Positions 34,973 through 43,799 of a DNA stretch of 64,000 bases are shown in pieces. The notes under the pieces are model-generated. The model worked only from the letters and a program-made list of their open reading frames with translations, was not told the origin of the DNA and made no database searches. Each line of letters opens with the position of its first letter. Position 1 is the stretch's first letter. Where the stretch lies: the NCBI RefSeq assembly GCF_018343515.1, contig NZ_JAGYPD010000001.1:558001-622000 (forward strand), in the 5' to 3' direction. This DNA is from Bacillus sp. FJAT-50079. GTDB lineage: Bacteria; Bacillota; Bacilli; Bacillales; Bacillaceae_C. The translations under genes were made by a program, and so were the position numbers.

Positions 34973-35336
34973 TTTACGCCCCTTCTCTTATCGCTCTTAA
35001 GTAAAAAGTAACAGATCGTCGGAATTAGAACAAGTCTAACCTATTTATGAAAGACTATTTTAAAAAAAAGCTTATTCTGCGAAGATTTATCTACGTTCAT
35101 ACGAAATTATTGATTGCAAAACTGTAAATGAGAACTCCACAGATTTTCCCGTACAAATAAAGTTCTTTTTTATTTCCTGCTTCTCCATATTTCGAGCTTA
35201 TTCCCGCTATTTCCTGGGGAATATTTCGACACAATTCATAATGATTTCCGTGAAGTTCGATATAGTTGATTCCATTGTCTTTGACAGGGGCCTCTACGTT
35301 TCAAGTCTAAATCCCCAATTGCTCCATAATATGAAA
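34973..35336. other. gene-free intergenic stretch
   Basis: About 360 A+T-rich bases between rluF and the end of the Rbs-type operon. I see no frame with a ribosome site, no convincing promoter and no repeat shared with the rest of the window. Confidence 0.5.
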
Positions 35337-35375
35337 AATCCCCCTTAAATGAATTTCATTCAATAAAGGGGGATT
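35337..35375 (-). terminator. terminator of the Rbs/Als-type sugar operon
   Basis: AATCCCCCTT/AAGGGGGATT stem with further imperfect pairing in the loop, followed on the minus strand by TTTTTC, 17 bases past the last stop. Confidence 0.85.
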
Positions 35376-35391
35376 CTTGTTTTATCGTTTA

Positions 35392-36432
35392 TTAGAAATC
35401 ATAGTCTCCCGCATTTTCTTTTGTAAAATCTGTCGGAGGCCCCATGATAATTGTTTTTCCGTCTTCCCAAAGCTCAATTTCTCCTACATTCTCAACATTT
35501 TGCCCATTTTCTGGTTTCTTTCCTTCAACTAAATCTTTTGCAAGAGCAACTGTTAAATATCCTAGTTTATCTGGCTCCCATAAGATCGCTACATCCAAAG
35601 AACCATCTTCTAAATATGGAGCTGAATCTGTCGGCAAGGCCGTTCCTACAACCGCAATTTTATCCTGCAATCCTTTTTCTTGGATCGCTTGAGCTGCTCC
35701 AAGTGGCGCTGGTGTTGAAAAAGCCATAATACCTTTCAAATCCGGATAAGATTTTACCAAGTCTAGCGTTTTTTGATACGCAACCTGTTGTTTTTCATCC
35801 GTTGCAATTTTATCAGTTACTAATTTAATACCTGGGTAATTTTCTTCCAGTTCTTTCTTAGCTGCATCAATCCAAGTATTTAAATTAGCAGCAGAAAGTC
35901 CGCCTGTGATAATTGCAATTTCCCCTTCTTCAGTCCCCATTTTTTCAATAAGGCTTTGCGCAATATGACGGCCGTAGGCCTCATCATCAATTTGGTGTAT
36001 TGATAGCTCTACTAGCGATTGGTCAGCAGGAGTGTCCCAGTCCATTACAATAATTCCTTGATCCTTCGCTTTTTTAAGTACAGGCGTTAATGAAGCAGCA
36101 TCATTCGGTGCTACAGCAATTACATCCACGTTCTGACTAATCAAGTCTTCAATTACTTTTACTTGTTGCGCTGCGTCCGCTTCCGTTGGACCTGTATAAA
36201 TCACTTCTACCCCTAAATCTTCTCCAGCTTGTTTGACGCCTTGTTCAGATGCATTAAAATAAGGGATACCAATTAATTTTGGAACAACGGCAATTTTTAT
36301 ATTGTCTTTTCCGCTTCCCTCTCCTTCTGACTTCTCTTTACTACCTCCGCTCGAACCTCCCTGCGACACACAACCAACTAACAATATTCCAACGAGTAAC
36401 ACTGATGTAAGAAACCCAAGCATTTTCTTCAT
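35392..36432 (-). CDS. sugar-binding lipoprotein (RbsB/RhaS-like)
   Basis: 346 residues from ATG 36432 (after AGAGGGGG). Lipobox LVGC near residue 21, a Ser/Gly/Lys linker, then a periplasmic-binding-protein I fold with IAVVPKLIGIPYFNASEQGV, DVIAVAPNDAASL, AIITGGLSAANLNTWI and WEPDKLGYLTVALA. Last gene of the operon with its two permeases and ATPase. Its end (TDFTKENAGDYDF) closely matches that of the sensor-associated protein at 45612, so the two are paralogues. Likely ligand is a monosaccharide. Confidence 0.9.
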   Translation of the reverse strand: MKKMLGFLTSVLLVGILLVGCVSQGGSSGGSKEKSEGEGSGKDNIKIAVVPKLIGIPYFNASEQGVKQAGEDLGVEVIYTGPTEADAAQQVKVIEDLISQNVDVIAVAPNDAASLTPVLKKAKDQGIIVMDWDTPADQSLVELSIHQIDDEAYGRHIAQSLIEKMGTEEGEIAIITGGLSAANLNTWIDAAKKELEENYPGIKLVTDKIATDEKQQVAYQKTLDLVKSYPDLKGIMAFSTPAPLGAAQAIQEKGLQDKIAVVGTALPTDSAPYLEDGSLDVAILWEPDKLGYLTVALAKDLVEGKKPENGQNVENVGEIELWEDGKTIIMGPPTDFTKENAGDYDF

Positions 36433-36495
36433 TAATTTTCCCCCTCTTACTATAATTTTTATATTCATCTGAAAATCAGATAATATACATGTTCA

Positions 36496-37458
36496 TTATG
36501 CTACTGCTGTTTTTTGATTTTTTTCGTCAATTTTATGTTTAACGAAATTTAATACTAAAACAAGGATGAGTATAGCGCCCATCATTACGTTAACGATCGG
36601 ACGTGGAACACCCATTAAGTTCAATCCACTTGAAAGCATCTGGAAAATAACTACCGCGTATATTGTACCTATGACTTTCCCATACCCACCTTGGATCTCC
36701 GTACCACCTAATACAGCTGCAGATACACTTTGCAATAAATAGGAAGAACCTAAATCTACTTTCGCTGAATTATAACGCGAAGTCATAATGATAGAAGCAA
36801 TGGCCGCAAGCATTGCGGCATATAAATAAACTCTCATCAATACTCTACTATTATTTACCCCGGAAAATAGAGACGCTACCGGGTTACTGCCAATCATATA
36901 TACACTTCTTCCCCATTTTGTTCGCGTTAAAAGCACGCCTGTTAGTATCGCGAAGAAAATAAATATAATAATAGAAAGTGGAACAATCCCCATATAAAAA
37001 CCATTTCCAATTAAGCTATAAGATTCGCTAAAGCCCGATATTGAACTACCTTTTGTAATACTGAGAATTATCCCTTCAAACAAAACCATTGTTCCTAAAG
37101 TAACAAGAATGGGTGAAACACCAATCTTTGATACAATCACACCATTCAATAGTCCACACGTCACACCTACTAAAATACCGACGATAATAGCAATATAGAT
37201 CGGATATCCATGGCTTTGCATTAGCGCTATGGCTACACCTGATAATGCAGCAATATATGTGATAGATAAATCAATACCACCAGTCACTATAACGATCATC
37301 ATAGCAAGAGCAAGCAAGCCAAATTCAGGCAACTGAAACATCATATTGTTTAAATTATTTTGGCCAAAAAAGCCAGGTATAAATAGACTCATAAGAACAA
37401 ACACACTTAAAGCAATCAATCCCAAAATACTCTCTTTCGACAATGAAATCGCCTTCAT
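36496..37458 (-). CDS. sugar ABC transporter permease (RbsC type) 2
   Basis: 320 residues, about ten membrane segments, RbsC/AraH-like with MIVIVTGGIDLSITYIAALSG and LGGTEIQGGYGKVIGT. Encoded 14 bases after a second, different permease, so the transporter probably uses a heterodimeric channel instead of the RbsC homodimer. Confidence 0.88.
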   Translation of the reverse strand: MKAISLSKESILGLIALSVFVLMSLFIPGFFGQNNLNNMMFQLPEFGLLALAMMIVIVTGGIDLSITYIAALSGVAIALMQSHGYPIYIAIIVGILVGVTCGLLNGVIVSKIGVSPILVTLGTMVLFEGIILSITKGSSISGFSESYSLIGNGFYMGIVPLSIIIFIFFAILTGVLLTRTKWGRSVYMIGSNPVASLFSGVNNSRVLMRVYLYAAMLAAIASIIMTSRYNSAKVDLGSSYLLQSVSAAVLGGTEIQGGYGKVIGTIYAVVIFQMLSSGLNLMGVPRPIVNVMMGAILILVLVLNFVKHKIDEKNQKTAVA

Positions 37459-37472
37459 TTCCTCACCCCTTT

Positions 37473-38456
37473 TTAAGCCTCTACTTCGATCTTCGCAAGC
37501 TTTTCTTGTGAGCGTCTATATTGAATATGGTCATAAGAAACAGCCAATAGAATAATTAATCCTGTAAATACCTTTTGCCAAAACGTATCTATTTTTGCTA
37601 AGATCAGTCCGTTTTGAACAATCCCCAACAATAAGACCCCTAGAACTGTTCCCATAATCGTTCCACGACCACCCATTATGTTGGCCCCACCTAGCACAAC
37701 AGCTGCTATCACCATTAGTTCTAGACCAAGCATGCCATTAGGATCTACCGATTTTGTGTACGCAGTTTGCGCAATGGCAGCAATCCCAGCTAAAAGCCCC
37801 ATGTATGAGAATACAAAAATTTGAACTTTATCAAAGTTTATTCCCACTCGTACTGCTGACTCTTTATTTCCGCCAATGGCTAACACTTCTCGACCAATTA
37901 ATGTATATTTTAGGATGTACCATGTTACAAGAGCCACAGCTATAAAAATTAGAATGATAATTGATACTCCAAATACTTTCACATTGGCAAAGCTAATAAA
38001 TACTTGTGGGAAGTTCGAACTGTTTAAATACACACCATTCGTTATATAAAGGACCAATCCATTAATAATGCTCATCATCCCTAGTGTCACAACGATCGCT
38101 GGAATTTGAATTTTAGAAACCAGCACTCCATTGATGGCTCCAAGCAGGACACCCAATAAAGGTGCAATTAAGAATAACAGTATTAAGGAAATAAAATGAT
38201 CAGGCATAACTTGGACCAGTTTCCCAATAATTACACAAACTGCACTTGTCACCGCTGCAACGGATACATCTATTCCCCCAGTAATAATGATTAACGTCAT
38301 GCCTACCGCCAAGATTCCGATTACTGAGTTTGCCTTTAACACGTCTAAAAGGTTATCAGCAGTAAGAAAAACCGGACTGACAAACGCTAATGTAATACAA
38401 AGTAATAGCACAATGGCCGCAATACTCATTTCTTTTGATTTTAAAATTGTTTTCAT
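37473..38456 (-). CDS. sugar ABC transporter permease (RbsC type) 1
   Basis: 327 residues, about ten membrane segments, with GMTLIIITGGIDVSVAAVTSA and LGGANIMGGRGTIMGT signatures. Start overlaps the ATPase stop by 4 bases. Pairs with the permease at 36496. Confidence 0.88.
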   Translation of the reverse strand: MKTILKSKEMSIAAIVLLLCITLAFVSPVFLTADNLLDVLKANSVIGILAVGMTLIIITGGIDVSVAAVTSAVCVIIGKLVQVMPDHFISLILLFLIAPLLGVLLGAINGVLVSKIQIPAIVVTLGMMSIINGLVLYITNGVYLNSSNFPQVFISFANVKVFGVSIIILIFIAVALVTWYILKYTLIGREVLAIGGNKESAVRVGINFDKVQIFVFSYMGLLAGIAAIAQTAYTKSVDPNGMLGLELMVIAAVVLGGANIMGGRGTIMGTVLGVLLLGIVQNGLILAKIDTFWQKVFTGLIILLAVSYDHIQYRRSQEKLAKIEVEA

Positions 38457-40003
38457 ACAGTAACCTCCTTACTTGTAGCCGCATTCGCTTCCAAAGTTGA
38501 GGCGGAGGAGCCAAACAAAGCATAATTCATAATATTTTCTTGTGTTGCTTTTTCAATCTCTAGTTCTCCCGCTATTCTCCCATGTCGCATAACTAAAATA
38601 CGATCACTTACAGCTAGTACCTCAGGTAATTCCGATGAAATAACGATAATTCCCATTCCATCCGATGCAAGCTGTCTGAGCAATTTATGGATTTCTGTTT
38701 TCGCACCGATATCAATCCCATTTGTCGGCTCATCAATGATCAAAATTTGTGGCTTTGTGGACAGCCATTTTCCAATCACCACTTTTTGCTGGTTTCCACC
38801 AGAAAGATCTCCCGCTGCTCTATGTGGCAATGCAGGTCTAACATCAAGCGTTTCTATATAATGTTTAGCCAAATCAATTTCCCTTTTTCGTTTAATTAGG
38901 CCAAATCGATCCCGCAACTGCTGCAAAATTGGAAGGGATATATTATCAATAATCGGTTGCCTTAAAATAAGACCTTGGGTTTTTCTACTCTCAGGTATAT
39001 AAGCAATCCCTTTCTTCACGGCATCCTCAGATGATTTTATCTGAACATTCTCTCCGTTTAACTTGATTTCACCATGATCAGGTTTATTTACTCCAAAAAT
39101 TGCTTGAGCAAGTTCAGTACGTCCTGAGCCTACTAGACCAGTAATACCTAAAACTTCACCGGCTTTTAATTCGAACGAAATATCTTTGAAATTCCCTTCT
39201 TTCGATACGCCATTTAATTCTAATAACGTCTGGCCACCCGTTTCTTTTTTAAGATTTTTTTCGTAAAGTACCTTTCTGCCTACCATTAAGGTAATTAGTT
39301 TATCTTCATCTAATTCATCAGCCTGATAGGTACCTATATATTTTCCATCGCGTAAAACGGTAAATCGATCTGAAACAGTAAATAATTCTTTCAGCTTATG
39401 GCTGACGAAAATAATTGAAATTCCTCTTTCTTTTAACTTATCAATCACTTTGTATAGTTTTTCAACCTCTCCTGCTGAAAGCGAGGATGTTGGTTCATCC
39501 ATAACGATTAGTTTTGAATCAAATGCTAGTGCACGTGCGATCTCAATTAATTGCTGTTGAGCAATACTTAATTTTTCAACTGAGGTATGAACATCAACAT
39601 CGAAGTCTAGTTCTTTAAGCGCCTTCTTAGCAATCGCTTCCATTTCACCCCAATTTATTTTTTTCCACGGCTTTTTATCGCTATCACGCCCAATATAAAT
39701 GTTTTCTGCCACCGATAAATTAGAAAACAAACTCAAATCTTGATAAATAATGGAGATTCCCTTCAAAGTCGCATCAATCGGCTTATTAATTTCCGCTTCT
39801 TTCCCCTCAAAGAGAAATTTAGCACCTTGATCAGCTTCATATATTCCCGCTAATATTTTTATTAATGTTGATTTACCTGCGCCATTCTCTCCTATTAATG
39901 CATGGACCTCTCCTTTTTTGATTTGAAGCTTGACATCATCCAATGCTTTTACCCCGGGAAATGTTTTACTAATATGGGTCATCTCTAGTAAATATTTAGA
40001 CAT
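38453..40003 (-). CDS. sugar ABC transporter ATPase with two nucleotide-binding domains (RbsA/MglA type)
   Basis: 516 residues from ATG 40003 after GGAGGGGAATTGGA. Two ABC domains: the first has Walker A GENGAGKSTLI, signature LSIAQQQ and Walker B LIVMDEPTS; the second has a divergent Walker A GLVGSGRTEL (Lys replaced by Arg, usual for this family), LSGGNQQ and ILIIDEPTNGI. Energises the two permeases. Confidence 0.9.
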   Translation of the reverse strand: MSKYLLEMTHISKTFPGVKALDDVKLQIKKGEVHALIGENGAGKSTLIKILAGIYEADQGAKFLFEGKEAEINKPIDATLKGISIIYQDLSLFSNLSVAENIYIGRDSDKKPWKKINWGEMEAIAKKALKELDFDVDVHTSVEKLSIAQQQLIEIARALAFDSKLIVMDEPTSSLSAGEVEKLYKVIDKLKERGISIIFVSHKLKELFTVSDRFTVLRDGKYIGTYQADELDEDKLITLMVGRKVLYEKNLKKETGGQTLLELNGVSKEGNFKDISFELKAGEVLGITGLVGSGRTELAQAIFGVNKPDHGEIKLNGENVQIKSSEDAVKKGIAYIPESRKTQGLILRQPIIDNISLPILQQLRDRFGLIKRKREIDLAKHYIETLDVRPALPHRAAGDLSGGNQQKVVIGKWLSTKPQILIIDEPTNGIDIGAKTEIHKLLRQLASDGMGIIVISSELPEVLAVSDRILVMRHGRIAGELEIEKATQENIMNYALFGSSASTLEANAATSKEVTV

Positions 40004-40041
40004 TCCAATTCCCCTCCACTCTAGCTCCACGCAACTTATGA

Positions 40042-40992
40042 TTAGTTTGTCTGGAGTCCATAATAATTCAGATTATTCTCCGCACAAAATACATTAATTT
40101 CTTCAATTGTAGGTAATCCCTTTTGTGCTCCTAGTTTTGATACTTTAAGAGCCGCAACAATTGCTGCAAATCTTGCAGCTGATTCAAGGCTTTCCCCATC
40201 TGCTAGTGCACACGCTAATGCCCCTGCATATGAATCACCAGCACCAACTGTATCTATCGCTTTTACCCTAATTGACTCAATGAAATTTCCATTGCCATTT
40301 TCGTAAACCAATGCCCCTTTTTCAGCCATTTTTATGACACTATTTTTCACACCGAAATGTTGTTCCAAGTATTTAGCTGCTTTGATCGCCGTTTCAATCG
40401 AAGTTACATCAATTCCTGTTAACTGTTTTGTTTCTTGCAGATTAGGTGTAATTACATCTGCATATAATAGCGCTTTCTTTGTTACCCCTTCTGCAGGCGC
40501 TGGATCTAATATAATGAACATTCCCTTATTTTTAGCTTCAGTCATTGCACAGATGACTGCTTCTTCTGGAATTTCCATTTGAACAAGCAGAATTTTGTTA
40601 TTTTTTATTTGCGAAAAGGCATTTCTAACATCTTGCTCAGTCAAAAGATCATTTGCGCCTTTCACAACCAGCATTGTATTTTCAGCAGTAGCATCTACAG
40701 TGATAATGGCACACCCTGTTGAAACATTATCTACCCGCTTTAAGAAGGTTGTATCTATTTGATTTTCTTTAAAATTCTTCTCTATTTCTTGTCCATTTGA
40801 ATCGATACCAATTGAACCTATTATATTTACTGATTTGCCTAGTCGAGCACACGCGATCGCTTGATTTGCTCCTTTACCGCCACATAATGTTTTTACGCTG
40901 TCTCCAAAAATGGTTTCGCCATGTCTCGGGTATCGACTTGTGAGAGCGACTATATCCATGTTGATGCTTCCTACAACAGTTATTTCAGCCAT
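40042..40992 (-). CDS. rbsK: ribokinase-family (PfkB) sugar kinase
   Basis: 316 residues from ATG 40992 after GGGAG. PfkB signatures: GGKGANQAIACARLG near the N-terminus and DTVGAGDSYAGALA with the catalytic Asp. The length and the N-terminal INMDI motif are those of ribokinase. In this operon, next to an AlsE-like epimerase, it could equally phosphorylate D-allulose or another pentose/hexose at its terminal hydroxyl. Confidence 0.82.
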   Translation of the reverse strand: MAEITVVGSINMDIVALTSRYPRHGETIFGDSVKTLCGGKGANQAIACARLGKSVNIIGSIGIDSNGQEIEKNFKENQIDTTFLKRVDNVSTGCAIITVDATAENTMLVVKGANDLLTEQDVRNAFSQIKNNKILLVQMEIPEEAVICAMTEAKNKGMFIILDPAPAEGVTKKALLYADVITPNLQETKQLTGIDVTSIETAIKAAKYLEQHFGVKNSVIKMAEKGALVYENGNGNFIESIRVKAIDTVGAGDSYAGALACALADGESLESAARFAAIVAALKVSKLGAQKGLPTIEEINVFCAENNLNYYGLQTN

Positions 40993-41002
40993 TTTTTCTC
41001 CC

Positions 41003-41677
41003 TCACACGTTAATATTTTGATCAATAAATTCTCGTAGTTTAACTACTGCTTCTTCTAATAAAATATCCGGTTTAAATAAACTTGAAGTGCCGCATACTA
41101 GCATATTTGCTCCATTATTCAATACATCGGGTATCGTTTCATAACCAATATTTCCATCTACTTGAATATCAACTTTGTATCCGCGTTGATTAATCAGATT
41201 TGTTAAATCCCGTAGCTTCTTATTCATAAGAGGAACAAATTTTTGTCCGGCAAAGCCTGGATTTACAGTCATCACGGTGACATAATCAACAACATCCAAT
41301 ACATACTCAATATCATAAATTGAAGTAGCTGGATTTAACGCTACACCTGCCTTTAAGCCCTTATCTTTTATTGTTTGCAAAGTTCTTTGCAAGTGATTCG
41401 TAGCCTCTGCATGCACTGAGATCATATCGGCTCCTGATTCAATAAACAGATCTAAGAAATCTTCTGGTTTTTCCACCATCAGATGTACATCAAATGGTTT
41501 ATCTGTAAACTCTCTTAATCTCTTAATTAAATCAGGACCTAATGTAAAATTCGGTACAAACTTTCCGTCCATTATATCTATATGGAAAAAGTCCACCCCT
41601 GCTTGATCAAGCTTTATAACTGAATCTTGAAGATTGCCCATGTCGGCACACATAAGTGAAGGACCGATCTCCGCCAT
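41003..41677 (-). CDS. ribulose-phosphate/allulose-6-phosphate 3-epimerase (Rpe/AlsE-like)
   Basis: 224 residues, beta/alpha barrel with metal-binding FFHIDIMDGKFVPN, DVHLMVEKPED, MTVNPGFAGQKFVP and VDGNIGYETI. Several variants (PSLMC at the start, MTV-PGFAGQ rather than the SVNPGFGGQ of housekeeping Rpe, and GTSSLF near the end) point to the AlsE group acting on D-allulose-6-phosphate. First gene of the import operon, 30 bases after a perfect cre box. ATG 41677 follows AAAGGATG; ATG 41695 is an alternative. Confidence 0.8.
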   Translation of the reverse strand: MAEIGPSLMCADMGNLQDSVIKLDQAGVDFFHIDIMDGKFVPNFTLGPDLIKRLREFTDKPFDVHLMVEKPEDFLDLFIESGADMISVHAEATNHLQRTLQTIKDKGLKAGVALNPATSIYDIEYVLDVVDYVTVMTVNPGFAGQKFVPLMNKKLRDLTNLINQRGYKVDIQVDGNIGYETIPDVLNNGANMLVCGTSSLFKPDILLEEAVVKLREFIDQNINV

Positions 41678-41706
41678 ACAAACACATCCTTTCATTGCTC
41701 ATTCAA

Positions 41707-41720
41707 TGTTATCGCTTTCA
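41707..41720 (-). promoter_or_regulatory. perfect cre (CcpA) box upstream of the sugar import operon
   Basis: On the minus strand TGAAAGCGATAACA matches TGWAANCGNTNWCA at all 14 positions, 29 bases before the epimerase ATG. Carbon catabolite repression of the operon is expected. Confidence 0.75.
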
Positions 41721-41843
41721 TTTAAACCTTAATATTTTCGCTCGATTTCTCTTGTTAATCCCAACTATATACGGAATAATGCTTTGTTACTAGGAGATAA
41801 TATTCAGATTTGGGGGGCATTATTCGGATCATTAGTTGGTTCA

Positions 41844-42056
41844 AGGGACAAAAGCGCAAGGCCGACGTACAAACTGCGCCAACAAGATGTTGGTGCGTTG
41901 ACGTGGCCACAGGACGTGGCGATCTTAGTCGACGATCCTTTAAAGGAAACACGGTGAAGCCTGAAAGGCGAACCGATGTTGACTTATCGTACGTAGGAAG
42001 AAGAGTGAAGTTTGCTAGTTGCTGGGCACCTGGAGCTAGCCGTAAAGCGCTTTATT
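41844..42056. repeat. structured intergenic repeat, copy B
   Basis: Carries the same two-hairpin theme as the 22327-22621 element: CGCCAACA-AGA-TGTTGGTG (41877-41895), then GCCAC-AGGAC-GTGGC (41906-41920), then CTTAGTCGACGATCCT. It lies between the sensor operon and the transport operon. The inverted GGCTGGGACA ends of copy A are not visible (only GGGACAAAAG at 41845), so this is a diverged or different subtype. Exact limits uncertain. Confidence 0.6.
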
Positions 42057-42134
42057 AAAAATTTATCCACAAACGAATATTTCATAATTTCCTTAACAAG
42101 AAAAAAAAGACCCCTCCTAGGCGTCTCAATACAA

Positions 42135-43799
42135 TCATATTTTTTCAATTATTTTTGAAGCATTGGCATGTTTCTCTCGATATTGTGATGGTGACTGATT
42201 CGTCCATTGTTTAAATAAGCGGCTAAAATATTTCGTATCTTGGTACCCTACACGTGTAGCCACATCGTAAATTTTTAAGTCCGTCTTTTCCAATAATTCC
42301 TTTGCCTCATGTAATCTTTTCTTTGTCACATAATTCAATACGGTATCGCCCGTTTGTGCTTTAAAGTATTCACAAAAGTAAGTGGGATTTAAATATACGT
42401 GATCCGCCAGTTTTTTTATCGTAATATTTTCACTCAAATTATTATTAATCCATGCTTTTGCCTGATGAATCGGATCCGAATGACTATGGTCTATTTTTTT
42501 CATTTTGTTAACTAAGCTTAAGATCCAGTCCTTAATCCCTTCCTTTAATTGATTTAAATTGGCGGCCTTTTTTGTTATTTGAAGGGCTTCAATGAGGATG
42601 TTTATATCTTCACCGAATCCGTCATTTTCCATCCAGCGTTTGATAATACGAATACATAAATATTGTATAGATTCTTGAATGACTAAGGGGGATGTTAATT
42701 TCTCCATTTCATGAAAAAAGCGAGATAACGCATGTACCACTTCCGCTTCATCTTTTTCTCCAAGCGCATTTACAGTCTGCTCTGTATATTTATACACCGA
42801 AGATGGCATGGTTGATGTTTTTTCATTTGAAAGATCATTTACTGTACTTAATTGAAAAATTTTATTACCACCTTCAATGATTCGAAATTGCAGTAATGAT
42901 AATAATTGATCTCTCATCGTCGGTAAAAGAGATAGGTCTTCGAATTCATTTCCGAATGCGATGGACGTGGTAAATTTCATATATTGTTGAATCGCCTTTT
43001 TTAACTTTAATAAATATTGTTCAATTAAAAGGTTGAAGGACGAGCTTGCCTTCTCTTGTTTATTATCAAATAGTAGTAACCAAAAACTTAGATTTCGGTT
43101 TTTCCAGAGCCAATATTTTATTTCTTGGTTACTTAGCTCTTCCGCTATCAGTTCTTTAATAATATTTTCAACAGCAAAATGCCAAGATCGTAATTCTGAT
43201 GCTGAAACCTCTTTTGCTTTTGTAAAAACTTGATCAATATCGATATGAACAAGTTTATATCGACCTTGTGGAAACTGGTAAGCCCATTCTATCATTGAAA
43301 TATCCGTTTCATCATTCCATGTCAATTCGCTTAAAAATTGAATTTGTTTAGCATAAGTTAGTTGGAACGCTCTTTCTTGAACGTCTTTCAATTTGTTTTC
43401 TTCTTTTTGTTTATGATTAATTTTCTCTTTCACTTCGCCTAATTGTAATTGAAATTTCTCCCTGTCAATCGGCTTTAAAATATAATCGATTGCTCCTTCG
43501 CGGATTGCCTCTTGTACATACTTAAAATCATCGAATCCGCTAATAATCATCGTAAAAAAGTTAATCGATTGACTGTTTAATTTTTTAATGAGTGTTAGCC
43601 CATCCATTATCGGCATTTGAACGTCTGTAATTAATAAATCAATCGATTCGAACGTATTCACAATCGCTTCATAAGCTTCCTGACCATCTGAAAATACTCC
43701 GACAACTTCCCACTCTTCACCATTTGCTTGAACAAGTCTTTCGATTCCTCTTCTAATTCTAGGTTCGTCGTCAACAATAACTGTTTTTATAGTTCCCAC
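42135..43799 (-). CDS. response regulator, YesN family with long central domain
   Basis: 554 residues. Receiver 1-120 (IDLLITDVQMPIMDG, DYILKPIDREKF), a central region of about 300 residues of unknown function, and a C-terminal AraC HTH (LNPTYFCEYFKAQTGDTVLNY, VGYQDTKYFSRLFKQW). GTG start overlaps the kinase gene by 13 bases. Likely activator of the import operon that begins at 41677. Confidence 0.9.
   Translation of the reverse strand: MGTIKTVIVDDEPRIRRGIERLVQANGEEWEVVGVFSDGQEAYEAIVNTFESIDLLITDVQMPIMDGLTLIKKLNSQSINFFTMIISGFDDFKYVQEAIREGAIDYILKPIDREKFQLQLGEVKEKINHKQKEENKLKDVQERAFQLTYAKQIQFLSELTWNDETDISMIEWAYQFPQGRYKLVHIDIDQVFTKAKEVSASELRSWHFAVENIIKELIAEELSNQEIKYWLWKNRNLSFWLLLFDNKQEKASSSFNLLIEQYLLKLKKAIQQYMKFTTSIAFGNEFEDLSLLPTMRDQLLSLLQFRIIEGGNKIFQLSTVNDLSNEKTSTMPSSVYKYTEQTVNALGEKDEAEVVHALSRFFHEMEKLTSPLVIQESIQYLCIRIIKRWMENDGFGEDINILIEALQITKKAANLNQLKEGIKDWILSLVNKMKKIDHSHSDPIHQAKAWINNNLSENITIKKLADHVYLNPTYFCEYFKAQTGDTVLNYVTKKRLHEAKELLEKTDLKIYDVATRVGYQDTKYFSRLFKQWTNQSPSQYREKHANASKIIEKI

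Noticed and set aside
41810-42058. 82-codon open frame between the sensor and transport operons
   Set aside because: It coincides with structured repeat copy B; the composition reflects hairpins rather than a protein.
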